Under the pieces are notes generated by a model. It did not search any database. It was not told the DNA's origin and was given only the letters and a program-made list of their open reading frames with translations. Positions 17,324 to 25,214 of a stretch of DNA of 35,674 nucleotides are shown here, one piece after another. This DNA is from Lacunisphaera sp. (GTDB lineage Bacteria > Verrucomicrobiota > Verrucomicrobiia > Opitutales > Opitutaceae), in contig JAHFTH010000004.1 of assembly GCA_023269445.1 (NCBI GenBank), positions 1-35,674 of the forward strand, read 5' to 3'. How positions within the stretch are numbered: position 1 is the first letter of the stretch; the number at the start of each line of letters is the position of its first letter. Both the position numbers and the translations under genes were made by a program.

Positions 17324-18025
17324 TTAGGCGTGGAGCTTCACGAAACCGCCGAGCACGGCGAGTGGGATGGCGGCATTGAGGAGGAAGTAGCCCCAGCAGT
17401 AGGCGACGGCGAAACGCTCGAGCCCGCGGGTCCATTTCTCGTTCTTGAGTCCGAGGGTCTGGAGCATGCTGCCAATACCGTGGGCGAGATGGTAACTGAG
17501 CAGACCGACCGCAATGATGTAGAAGACCGAGACGGCGACATTACTGAAGCCCTCCACCATCATGGCGTGGATGTCGCGAACCTTGGTATAGCCGTCGGCG
17601 AGCGTGAAGGTGTGCTCACTCCAAAGCGGATGGCCGGCGCGGACGGTATAGTGCGCGAGGTGAAAAAGAATGAACGCCAACACCACGATGCTGGTGCGCG
17701 CCATGAGGCGTGAGGCCAGGGTGGCGCGATTGATGTGCGCGACCCCATAGTCCTGCGGACGGGCGGCGCGATTTTCCAGCGTGAGCTGGATGGCGAGCCA
17801 GATGTGGATGAGCACACAGGCGAGCAGGAAGAGGCGGATGAGCCACAACCCGGCACCGAGCGACTCCAGCATATGGCCATAGGCGTTGATCTTCTGCGGC
17901 GGGAGAAAAATCTGCAGATTGCCAAGGAGGTGGCCGGTCACGAACCCGAAGAGCACCAAACCGGTCGCCGCCATGAGAAATTTTCTGCCGATGGAGGAAC
18001 TGAAGAGCGAGCCAAGGAGATTCAT
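17324..18025 (-). CDS. sdhC: Succinate dehydrogenase cytochrome b subunit (type B, diheme)
   Basis: A 233-aa membrane anchor with five hydrophobic helices. The track ORF runs 128 codons further upstream, but ATG 18025 ('MNLLGSLFSSSIGRKFLMAATGLVLFGFVTGHLLGNL') is the family-like start. Heme-ligand candidates are His in 'GHLLGN', 'AYGHML', 'LIHIWLA', 'FHLAHYTVR' and 'YHLAHGIGSM', enough for the two hemes of type-B enzymes. First gene of the sdhCAB operon. The 140 bp upstream hold its promoter, for which I see no strong consensus. Confidence 0.93.
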   Translation of the reverse strand: MNLLGSLFSSSIGRKFLMAATGLVLFGFVTGHLLGNLQIFLPPQKINAYGHMLESLGAGLWLIRLFLLACVLIHIWLAIQLTLENRAARPQDYGVAHINRATLASRLMARTSIVVLAFILFHLAHYTVRAGHPLWSEHTFTLADGYTKVRDIHAMMVEGFSNVAVSVFYIIAVGLLSYHLAHGIGSMLQTLGLKNEKWTRGLERFAVAYCWGYFLLNAAIPLAVLGGFVKLHA

Positions 18026-18165
18026 CGTGCGAATCGGGGAAAAATTGCCGGGGTTGGACGAAATGTCGAAACAGAAGAAACCGGGCCCGAGGTCGGTTGG
18101 CAAGGCACTGGAAAATGTCTGGCCGCTTATTAGTCGACCTAACCACCATCTGAAGATCGAGACGG

Positions 18166-19926
18166 CTAGCGGCCAGATTGGCGGGCTTGCGCCACCAAGG
18201 CGCTTTCCTCGGGGAGGAGTTTCGCGTTCTGCACGAGCGCGAACATATCTTCGCTTTCCGCCTTCCGACCCAGCGTCGCGAGAATTAACCCGCGCACGAG
18301 AGCGAAGCGCGGCTCGCGGGCGTAATTCATTTCGCCAGCATTGAGCAACGCCAGTCCCTCCGCCGCGCGGCCAGCTCGCCACAACGCCAGCGCGCGTGCT
18401 ACACGACATCCCGGAACCTCGGGATGCTGGCGAAACAACTCGTCGGCTTTAGCGTCCAGTCCGGTCTCCCCTGTTCGGATAAGCAGGCCGATGAGGGCCC
18501 GCTCCGCCTGCACCGCAGGACTGGGCGGGGCCGCCTGCACCCAAGCCTGATAGATCCGCCAAAGTTCGGCTGCACTCCCTTCGGCTTGGGCCAGTTGGGC
18601 AAGCGTGCGCCAGGCTGATTCATCCACCGGGAATTGACGGACGAGAACCCACAACACCTGCGCCTGCTTGTCGGGCCAGTGCCAGATAAGCGCAAGTCGC
18701 TGTAGCACCCGCAGCCCGGGTTGTGACTGTTCGCACAGACGGATGGCACTGTTCCACTGACTGCCTGCCTTGGAGGCGTTCTGCCCGGCACGGAGCGCAC
18801 GCGCAGCAAAGGCGAGCTTCATCGCCTCGGCTGGCACCGGCCCCCAAGCTCCGTGGGAGAGCAATTGCTCCAGACGCGGCCAGGATTCCAACGCGACCGC
18901 ACAGGCCACCATGCCTTGGCGGACCGCGTTGGTGGCACGCAAAGGCTCGTCCAGTGTGTCCAGCCAGAGGAGAGCCTCACGCCCTTGGCCGATTTGCAGC
19001 ATCCACTGGGTGAGCATCTGGACATCGTTAGCGCTCAGCGATGGTTGAGCTTTCATGTGCTCCAGTAAAACCGACAAGCCGGTAGGCCGAGGAGAAAAGC
19101 CCTGAATTGACACATAGCGGGTCGCGGATCCGCCACGGGAGTCACGCAGCTTCAATGCGTCAGCCAGTCGCGCATAGAGCCGCGCGGTTGTTTTTTCATC
19201 TGGCCAGCGCCGGGGCGCGTCGGCGATCAACGCCAGCGTGGCGCGGATACGCAATCCATCGCCTCGGGCGAACTCGGCCATGACGTTGCGCGCCGGCTCA
19301 TGCTCGGGTGGATGGATTGAGTTGAGCTGCAGCGCCGCTAGACTGAAACGGGTGAGCGGGTTCTGCGGCTCAAGCGTCGCTAGGCGTTCGATGTGCTTGC
19401 GCAGCTCGGCGGAATCCCCCATCGCCAGCGCGCTGCCCGCCGCCAAGCGGTGGTATTCCATGCCCTCAGGCTCTAGTTTCTGCAGCGCCGCCAAGATGGG
19501 GGGCAACCGAGCGGGCTGGCCGACCTTGAGGGCCGTCGTCGCATAACCAACATAGTTGTCCGGGTTGCCGGGCTCTATCTGGACGAGACTCTCCCATTCA
19601 ATCAGGGCCTGCTCTGGTGCGATCACCTCATTCACCCGCGCAAGCAGGCGGCGAGCGACAAGGCTCATCGGGTCTTTACGAACAAACTGCTCCATTAACA
19701 GGTAGGCGCTCCGATAGTCTTCCTTGACCAAATACGCTTCCGCCGATCGCAATATACGATCCTTACGCCACTTCTCAATTCGCGGATAAACAACTAATAA
19801 CCCGACAAATAGCGCAACGACTGTCGCAACAATGCCACCCGCGACCCGCACCCGTATCTTGCGATTTCGCCAAGGAGTCACTGTAGCAGATTGCTCAGGC
19901 TCAGGTTTTTGTATATGTGTTGGCAT
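18166..19926 (-). CDS. Membrane-anchored tetratricopeptide-repeat protein
   Basis: A 586-aa protein with a short cytoplasmic tail, one transmembrane helix at about residues 28-48 ('VAGGIVATVVALFVGLLVVYP') and a long helical periplasmic part with degenerate TPR repeats. Examples are 'AYLVKEDYRSAYLLMEQFVRKDPMSLVARRLLARV' and 'LAQAEGSAAELWRIYQAWVQ'. No enzymatic motif is visible. Such proteins often act as scaffolds for envelope or export complexes. It is divergent from the PEP-CTERM pair across a 104-bp AT-rich gap, so a link to that surface-protein system is possible but unproven. Confidence 0.8.
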   Translation of the reverse strand: MPTHIQKPEPEQSATVTPWRNRKIRVRVAGGIVATVVALFVGLLVVYPRIEKWRKDRILRSAEAYLVKEDYRSAYLLMEQFVRKDPMSLVARRLLARVNEVIAPEQALIEWESLVQIEPGNPDNYVGYATTALKVGQPARLPPILAALQKLEPEGMEYHRLAAGSALAMGDSAELRKHIERLATLEPQNPLTRFSLAALQLNSIHPPEHEPARNVMAEFARGDGLRIRATLALIADAPRRWPDEKTTARLYARLADALKLRDSRGGSATRYVSIQGFSPRPTGLSVLLEHMKAQPSLSANDVQMLTQWMLQIGQGREALLWLDTLDEPLRATNAVRQGMVACAVALESWPRLEQLLSHGAWGPVPAEAMKLAFAARALRAGQNASKAGSQWNSAIRLCEQSQPGLRVLQRLALIWHWPDKQAQVLWVLVRQFPVDESAWRTLAQLAQAEGSAAELWRIYQAWVQAAPPSPAVQAERALIGLLIRTGETGLDAKADELFRQHPEVPGCRVARALALWRAGRAAEGLALLNAGEMNYAREPRFALVRGLILATLGRKAESEDMFALVQNAKLLPEESALVAQARQSGR

Positions 19927-20030
19927 CTAAATACTTCTATATTAAACCCCAGTTAAAATGGGTAAATATACCTATTTGAATTGATCCCACGCTTCTTTTG
20001 TAGTTCAATAGCCATACTAAAAGCAATCCC
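19927..20030. promoter_or_regulatory. AT-rich divergent promoter region
   Basis: The gap between the TPR gene and the first PEP-CTERM gene is clearly AT-richer than its surroundings. On the minus strand TTTACC and TAATAT sit 16 bp apart, shortly before the TPR start, as a possible -35/-10. On the plus strand TTGAAT is present without a strong -10. Confidence 0.4.
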
Positions 20031-21149
20031 ATGCCTACCAATCCGCATCATGCACCTGCAAATCCCTGCCGTCCTGGCTACATGGCCTTGGGATTGGTTG
20101 TGCTTTGTCTACTGCGAGTGCCTACCGCCCATGCTCAAGTTGCTGTGACGGGCATAACCTATGGCACCTTGGTGGACAACGCTAACTCGACTAGTGGCGG
20201 ACTGACCTACCTCAATCGCGATAGCACGGTTAGCACAGTGACCTCGTCTTTGGGTGACTATCAATTCAACGGCCCGCTAGCCAACAATGTGTTCTTCCGC
20301 CGCAACACTGACTCGAACGCCAATGGCACGTCCAACCAAACAACGGACAATCCGAATAACACCACGATAATCTACCAGGCCAACGCCAGTAACCAAGACC
20401 TCGGGAATTACCATGCTACGGCCGAACAAGTTTTTCTGGATGGCGATCTTTATACAGGCATCCGCAACCCCTTCGCCAACGGCGCGGGCACCGCGGCCAA
20501 CAGTAATGTCGAGCGCATCGATTTCTATTTCTCCGGCGGCTACACGGTGCAGGCGAATGATGCGGTGGTTTTCTTCGACGTGGAGAACGCGGGCAACTTC
20601 GGCGACGGCTTCCGCATCGCAGCCTATACTGGCATCGGCACCGTCAATGGGTTTACCAACGCCCCCACCACCTATGCCAGTTCCGGCTTGTTTGTCCCAG
20701 CGGACTCCTTCGGTGGGCCGATCAACAACCCCGAGGGAACCTCTACCGCCACATACCGTCGTTCCACTTTCACCAACGCCGACAATCTCTCCGGCACCGC
20801 GTCCGGCACCGCGTCCAGTGGCACATTACAATTGGTAGGTATTCAGATCAGCTTTGCGGATCTTGGCATTTCCGCCGGCACCACCATCTACGGCTACTCG
20901 CTGATGGCCGGTGACACGGCTCCCACCACCGCCGCTGATCTCGTCAATTGGAACAGCGCAACCTATTTTCCCACCAACACCGATCCCACCGGATACGGCA
21001 ACATGGACTTCATGGGCTTTGGCGCACAAATCGCCCGCCCCGTGCCCGAGCCGTCAACGTATGGAGCCATCTTTATCGCCACCATCCTAGGGCTGCGCGG
21101 TGTCCGCAGGTTAGTGAGCCGAGCCAAGCTCCACACCAGTGAGGGATAG
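20031..21149 (+). CDS. PEP-CTERM sorting domain protein, paralogue 1
   Basis: A 372-aa exported protein. A signal peptide runs from about residue 18 ('MALGLVVLCLLRVPTAHAQ'); ATG 20082 is an alternative start. The mature part is Thr/Asn/Gly-rich and beta-like, with 'FFRRNTDSNANGTSNQ', 'NVERIDFYFSGGYTV' and 'GIQISFADLGISAGTTIYGYSLMAGDT'. It ends in a PEP-CTERM signal: 'VPEPSTYGAIFIATILGL' followed by Arg-rich 'RGVRRLVSRAK'. In exosortase systems this tail is cleaved and the protein placed at the surface or in extracellular polysaccharide. The exosortase gene is not in this window. Confidence 0.88.
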   Translation: MPTNPHHAPANPCRPGYMALGLVVLCLLRVPTAHAQVAVTGITYGTLVDNANSTSGGLTYLNRDSTVSTVTSSLGDYQFNGPLANNVFFRRNTDSNANGTSNQTTDNPNNTTIIYQANASNQDLGNYHATAEQVFLDGDLYTGIRNPFANGAGTAANSNVERIDFYFSGGYTVQANDAVVFFDVENAGNFGDGFRIAAYTGIGTVNGFTNAPTTYASSGLFVPADSFGGPINNPEGTSTATYRRSTFTNADNLSGTASGTASSGTLQLVGIQISFADLGISAGTTIYGYSLMAGDTAPTTAADLVNWNSATYFPTNTDPTGYGNMDFMGFGAQIARPVPEPSTYGAIFIATILGLRGVRRLVSRAKLHTSEG

Positions 21150-21249
21150 CCTCTCTTTGGTCTCTATCGGATTGCGCCACCCCCAGAGCCGAGGCGAATA
21201 TTTGCTGCTTACCTCTAGGATATTCTGACCGACGCAGATCTCACCACTC

Positions 21250-22344
21250 ATGATTTCTCCCAGTAATCGTTTACGCCTATCCGCTTTGTTGGCGATCTCT
21301 GGTTGCGCGTTGCTCCATATCCTCCCCTCTGCCCGAGCGCAGACCGCCATTACTTCATGGACTGTGTCAAACAGCGATGCCGCCGACAGCACGGCCTACT
21401 CCCCCATTATCACATTCCGCAATACGACGTATAATGTCACCGGCATTACCGCCGGCACGGCCAAAACCATCGACTCCACTGCCAGCTCAGTGTATATACG
21501 CCGCAACACCGACTCAAACGCCAACGGCACGCCGAATCAGTCGGGCGTGGACAACAATAACTATAGTTCCGTCTGGGATGCACAGGAGGGTGCTAGCACC
21601 ACAACAGTCAGCGGCACCTACCAAGCAACGTTGGGGGATGTCCTCCTGATGAGCAACAATACTCTCCTAGGTGCGGACAATCTGTTCAGTAACAGCTCGA
21701 CTGCCGCCACGACTGCGTCCGCTAACATAGAACGTGTCGATTTTTACTGGTCCGGCGGTTTCACGGCGATCAGTTCGGATGGTTTCGCGGTCTTTGATCG
21801 CGGCGTTGCCGGTGGCCACGACCCGTTTCGGGTGGCCGTTTTTACCGGCTGGGACTCGATTAACAACAAGCCCATCACCTATTCGGGCAATACTGTGACC
21901 ACCGCAGCCGGTAACTACGGCGCCAATCTCGATTACGATCCGGTTACAGGCGGCACCCAAGCCACCATCGCCAACTACCGGATATTCCGCTACAATACTG
22001 GCGATGATCTCAGCACCTTGAGCGCTAACAATTCGGGTAGCGCACAGGGGCTCGCTGGTGTCTTCATTTCATTCGCCGATTTGGGTATCGCGCAAGGCAC
22101 CACCGTCTACGGCTATTCAATCATGGCCAGCGACACGACCACCACAATCGCCAATCTCGCAGACTGGACAAACTCGACCTACTATCCAACCAGCACAGCC
22201 GACGCTAATGGCGGCATCGATCTTATGGGTTTTAACGGCCGGCGGTTTGTGCCCGAGCCTTCCGCCTACGGAGCCATGTTCCTTGGTCTCAGCTCTATGG
22301 TGTTGGGCTTCCGCCGCTGGTTGCAGGGCCGACGCTGCGCTTAA
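21250..22344 (+). CDS. PEP-CTERM sorting domain protein, paralogue 2
   Basis: A 364-aa tandem paralogue of the preceding gene, 100 bp downstream. Signal peptide 'LRLSALLAISGCALLHILPSARAQ'. It shares 'IRRNTDSNANGTPNQ', 'NIERVDFYWSGGF', 'GVFISFADLGIAQGTTVYGYSIMASDTT' and the tail 'VPEPSAYGAMFLGLSSMVLGFRRWLQGRR'. The block order is the same but the sequence between blocks differs, pointing to an old duplication. Its stop codon overlaps the convergent stop of the ligase gene at TTAA. Confidence 0.88.
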   Translation: MISPSNRLRLSALLAISGCALLHILPSARAQTAITSWTVSNSDAADSTAYSPIITFRNTTYNVTGITAGTAKTIDSTASSVYIRRNTDSNANGTPNQSGVDNNNYSSVWDAQEGASTTTVSGTYQATLGDVLLMSNNTLLGADNLFSNSSTAATTASANIERVDFYWSGGFTAISSDGFAVFDRGVAGGHDPFRVAVFTGWDSINNKPITYSGNTVTTAAGNYGANLDYDPVTGGTQATIANYRIFRYNTGDDLSTLSANNSGSAQGLAGVFISFADLGIAQGTTVYGYSIMASDTTTTIANLADWTNSTYYPTSTADANGGIDLMGFNGRRFVPEPSAYGAMFLGLSSMVLGFRRWLQGRRCA

Positions 22345-23612
22345 CGCGCCAGCGGTTTGAGCAACGCAAATTTTCCGCTCGCGGCCGGTTGGATGAATTT
22401 CCGCCGAAAGAGATTAACCCGCACCTCTTCGCCCAAGGTCAGTGCAATGGCCCGCTCCATGCCCTTGGGCGCGAGCTCATCAGCCACATACTGAAAGTCC
22501 CACCGATTATCCGAGCCCTGCACGAGGCACCAATGCCAGCAGGCGAATTCCGCGGGCAACGCCGCATCCACCTCGAACGCCGACACGGCCGCACCGTCAG
22601 AGCGGAAATGCAGATCCTTCTCCCGGCCTAGAATCCGGTAGCCCGTGGGCGTGCGCCGCACGATGTCGCCCGTGAAATAACGGAGCAGCGGCATCGCCTC
22701 GCGATCACGCGTGGTGACATTGATCTGGAATACCTCTCCCGCATCCTTGCCCCACGGCGTGAGCTCGATGAAGGCATTGCCTTCCACCACCCTGAGATTG
22801 TCGGCAAAGGCGTCGCCGACAAACAGGTAGCCCGCCTCGGTAGAACCGTAGAGATCGATTTGCACCGCGCCCGGAAATGCCTCCTTGATCCGTCCGCTGT
22901 GCTGCCGACTGGCCTTGCCGTAAGTCAGAATGACTGTTTCCACGCTGGTCACGACCACCCGACGTTTTTTCAAAGCCCTAGCGAGTAGCGAAAGATAAAC
23001 CGGCTCACCCTCGATGACCTGCGGCTTCACCGCCTGCAGCTCCAGCACGATGCGGTCCCACTCGGCTTCAGGAAAAGCGAACGGGTCACTGGAGAGATTC
23101 AGGTAAACCGTGCCGTCGAAATAGCGGTGCGGGAAAGGATGGTCCTCATAAGGGCAGAGATTGCTGGAGCACCCCACGGGAGCGAGGACGCACTTGCGAT
23201 AGGGCCGGTCCACATACCGCGCGAGCAAGGGATGGGCGAGGTAAGCGCGGCGGGTCTGGGCGTTCCACCATCCATCTTCCATGACCACGGTCATGGGACC
23301 ACTGGTCGTGCCTGAAGTGTGCTCGTATTCAAATTTCTTCTGAGCAAACCCGCGCTCGATTTCTGTGTAGTCGGCGAAGAATGCCGTGTGTCCGTGCTGC
23401 ACGATCTCCTGTTTGGTCAGGACCGGCATTTCCCGATAACAGGACCATTGCAACGGCTCCGAATGCAGCGGGAACCGCCGCGCATAGAGCGGACTGCGCT
23501 GGTAGATCGCCCGGATTTCCTTCTCTAACGGAGCCGGCAGCGCGGCGCCCCGCCCGCGCCCGAGGCTTTCAGACGTGTTGGCGAAAAGTGCGGCGGCAGA
23601 GAAAGATTCCAT
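22341..23612 (-). CDS. ANL-superfamily adenylate-forming enzyme (PaaK/CapK-like)
   Basis: The track ORF is extended by 63 codons into the Nudix gene; ATG 23612 ('MESFSAAALFANTSESLGRG') gives 423 aa, the normal length for the PaaK group. Motifs: phosphate-binding 'YEHTSGTTSGPMTVVMEDGWWN', 'IDLYGSTEAGYL' and 'LLRYFTGDIVRRTPTGYRILGREKDLHF'. Members activate a carboxylic acid as acyl-adenylate and usually transfer it to CoA or another acceptor. The substrate is unknown, and overall similarity to true phenylacetate-CoA ligase looks moderate. It begins 35 bp after the Nudix stop. Confidence 0.8.
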   Translation of the reverse strand: MESFSAAALFANTSESLGRGRGAALPAPLEKEIRAIYQRSPLYARRFPLHSEPLQWSCYREMPVLTKQEIVQHGHTAFFADYTEIERGFAQKKFEYEHTSGTTSGPMTVVMEDGWWNAQTRRAYLAHPLLARYVDRPYRKCVLAPVGCSSNLCPYEDHPFPHRYFDGTVYLNLSSDPFAFPEAEWDRIVLELQAVKPQVIEGEPVYLSLLARALKKRRVVVTSVETVILTYGKASRQHSGRIKEAFPGAVQIDLYGSTEAGYLFVGDAFADNLRVVEGNAFIELTPWGKDAGEVFQINVTTRDREAMPLLRYFTGDIVRRTPTGYRILGREKDLHFRSDGAAVSAFEVDAALPAEFACWHWCLVQGSDNRWDFQYVADELAPKGMERAIALTLGEEVRVNLFRRKFIQPAASGKFALLKPLAR

Positions 23613-23647
23613 CAGGTGCAGGGAGTGAAACCCGGCGTGAAGTGAAG

Positions 23648-24226
23648 TCAAACCGGGCGGGCCTTCAGTTTCTCCCAGTAGGGCACGAAGAGCAGCAAGG
23701 CGTTCAGCACCATCGCATGGGTGATGCCGCCATTGCGGGCTAGAGCGTAGATTTCCTCGACCGGCTTGGTCATGATTTCGAATTCCTCGTCGGGATCCCA
23801 CTCCAGATCCGCCACGGGGCGCGCGTTTTCAACGAGCACCAGATGACAACGGTTACTCTGCATGGCTGGATTGGGATGCACGGTCCCCAACAGCCGCGCC
23901 GAGGTGCCCACGTAGCCTGATTCCTCACGCAGCTCGCGCACACCCGCCGCCACTGCTTCTTCTCCGGCATCGATCACGCCCCCGGGGATCTCGAGCGAAA
24001 AATCATTGGTGCCGTAACGGAATTGACGGACCAGCACGAGGTGCTGCTCGGGTGTCAGCGCGACCACGTTCACCCAATCGGGTGCGTTGATGACGAAAAA
24101 ATCCTGCGCCTTCTCCCGATGCGGATGCTGATAGATGGCCCGCACCACGTCGAAGATCCGCGTGGTCGCATGTGGCTCAGCACGTAGGCGCTGCCAGCGC
24201 TGCGGCACCTTGGGATTCATTGGCAT
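23648..24226 (-). CDS. Nudix hydrolase (ADP-ribose pyrophosphatase-like)
   Basis: A protein of about 192 aa that hydrolyses a nucleoside diphosphate linked to another group. A complete Nudix box lies at about residues 82-104: 'GGVIDAGEEAVAAGVRELREESG' (G-x5-E-x7-REUxEExGU). The preceding 'RQFRYGTNDFSLEIPGG' is typical of ADP-ribose/ADP-sugar enzymes. ATG 24226 is chosen over the track start at 24250. The latter lies inside the upstream terminator hairpin, whereas GGAGG in that hairpin lies 12 nt before ATG 24226. ATG 24220 is a further option. Confidence 0.9.
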   Translation of the reverse strand: MPMNPKVPQRWQRLRAEPHATTRIFDVVRAIYQHPHREKAQDFFVINAPDWVNVVALTPEQHLVLVRQFRYGTNDFSLEIPGGVIDAGEEAVAAGVRELREESGYVGTSARLLGTVHPNPAMQSNRCHLVLVENARPVADLEWDPDEEFEIMTKPVEEIYALARNGGITHAMVLNALLLFVPYWEKLKARPV

Positions 24227-24229
24227 GGC

Positions 24230-24264
24230 AAAAAAAAGCCTCCACGACACAAGGTCTTGGAGGC
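24230..24264 (-). terminator. Intrinsic terminator of the LysM gene, overlapping the Nudix ribosome site
   Basis: On the minus strand a perfect 7-bp stem, GCCTCCA and TGGAGGC, has a 13-nt loop and is followed by eight T. It ends the LysM transcript 22 bp after its stop. The 3' arm contains GGAGG, 12 nt before the Nudix ATG at 24226, so the same bases appear to serve as terminator stem and Shine-Dalgarno sequence. Confidence 0.85.
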
Positions 24265-24285
24265 AGGAGGAAATACTTCCGGAAG

Positions 24286-24810
24286 TTACTTTTTCGGGAT
24301 ACGAATCTTCTGGCCAACCTTGAGCTTGGCCGGATCCAGACCGGGATTCTCGGCCTCAATGGCGTCCAGCTTGGTGGCAAACTTGCGCGCAATCTTGGCG
24401 AGCGTATCACCGGGAGCAATGGAGTAGGTGCCGTCAGCATTCAGCACACCGGTTGGCGCACCACCACCCTTACCGGCGGGAGCGACCGCACGGGCCTTCT
24501 GCGCCTCTTCGATCTTAGCGAGTTTGGCGTTGATCGCACCGAGTTGTTCGCCGACTTGATTGAGCGCGTTCTGGACGCCTTCACGCAGACCCTTCATGTC
24601 GGTCTCCGTCTTGGCGGTGGCCGCACGCACTTCACCTTCGACGCTGGCGATTCTCGGGATCTCCAGATCATGCGCCGCCACGGTCTTTTGGAGCGTGGAA
24701 AGTTTTACGAGAGCCACGATCGAGAGGATCAGGCCGAGAGCCCCTGCGATCACACCCACGAGAGGGAGGACGCTACCGGAGCTGTTACTGTCACGAGAAA
24801 GAGTATCCAT
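24286..24810 (-). CDS. Membrane-anchored LysM-domain protein
   Basis: A 174-aa protein with a transmembrane segment at about residues 15-37 ('VLPLVGVIAGALGLILSIVALVKL'). A coiled-coil stretch follows at about 38-105 ('LREGVQNALNQVGEQLGAINAKLAKIEEAQKAR'), then a Gly/Pro linker. A single LysM domain sits at the C-terminus ('YSIAPGDTLAKIARKFATKLDAIEAENPGLDPAKLKVGQKIRIP'). LysM binds peptidoglycan-type glycans, so the protein likely tethers inner membrane and cell wall. It is monocistronic to judge from the terminator right behind it. No clear Shine-Dalgarno sequence precedes the ATG. Confidence 0.88.
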   Translation of the reverse strand: MDTLSRDSNSSGSVLPLVGVIAGALGLILSIVALVKLSTLQKTVAAHDLEIPRIASVEGEVRAATAKTETDMKGLREGVQNALNQVGEQLGAINAKLAKIEEAQKARAVAPAGKGGGAPTGVLNADGTYSIAPGDTLAKIARKFATKLDAIEAENPGLDPAKLKVGQKIRIPKK

Positions 24811-24984
24811 TTTTTAAGAGGTTGAGGAGGAGTGTTTAGGGGGGGATTTTCGGTGAGGCAAGAAGCATTTTTTGGCTTTCTTCACTACCGAATACAGCAC
24901 AGATCGCACGTTGCCCCATGGACTAATACCATCGGGTCAGGGTTAGCGGCCTCATAAAGCTACACTGAATTGGTCGAAGGAACG

Positions 24985-25013
24985 TTGACACACCTGTTGT
25001 CGCCCTTCCCATT
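24985..25013 (+). promoter_or_regulatory. Possible promoter of tRNA-Pro
   Basis: A perfect -35 hexamer TTGACA (24985-24990) lies 36 bp before the tRNA 5' end. The -10 at 17-bp spacing is poor (CCATTG region). The rest of 24811-25026 shows no gene or strong signal. Confidence 0.4.
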
Positions 25014-25026
25014 GGCTGCCTGTCAA

Positions 25027-25103
25027 CGGGGTGTAGCTTAGTCTGGTAGAGCGCCTGGTTTGGGACCAGGAGGTCGTAGGTTCGAATCCTATCGCCCCGA
25101 CCA
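25027..25103 (+). tRNA. tRNA-Pro (anticodon TGG), CCA encoded
   Basis: The acceptor arms CGGGGTG and CGCCCCG pair fully (one G-T), followed by discriminator A and an encoded CCA. The anticodon stem CCTGG/CCAGG closes the loop TTTGGGA with anticodon TGG. The T-arm carries GGTTCGAATCC. The 3' end from the T-loop onward is repeated at 28088, showing that this tRNA is the integration site of the neighbouring element. The gene itself is left intact. Confidence 0.97.
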
Positions 25104-25107
25104 TTTT
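25081..25107 (+). repeat. attL: 27-bp direct repeat at the tRNA-Pro 3' end
   Basis: TTCGAATCCTATCGCCCCGA plus CCATTTT, identical to 28088-28114. It spans the T-loop, the 3' acceptor strand, CCA and four T. Confidence 0.93.
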
Positions 25108-25214
25108 CAATCGCCGCGCATGGATGGGACTGAATGCGCGGCGACACGACTAAAAGCGACCCGTTGAGGGATTTGCAAGACGAACGTTGTTTGTCTGCTC
25201 GCGCCATGATGCGA

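Noticed and set aside
25027-25103. tRNA-Pro disrupted by the element
   Set aside because: The acceptor and T arms pair fully with the attL copy, so the tRNA gene is restored after integration.
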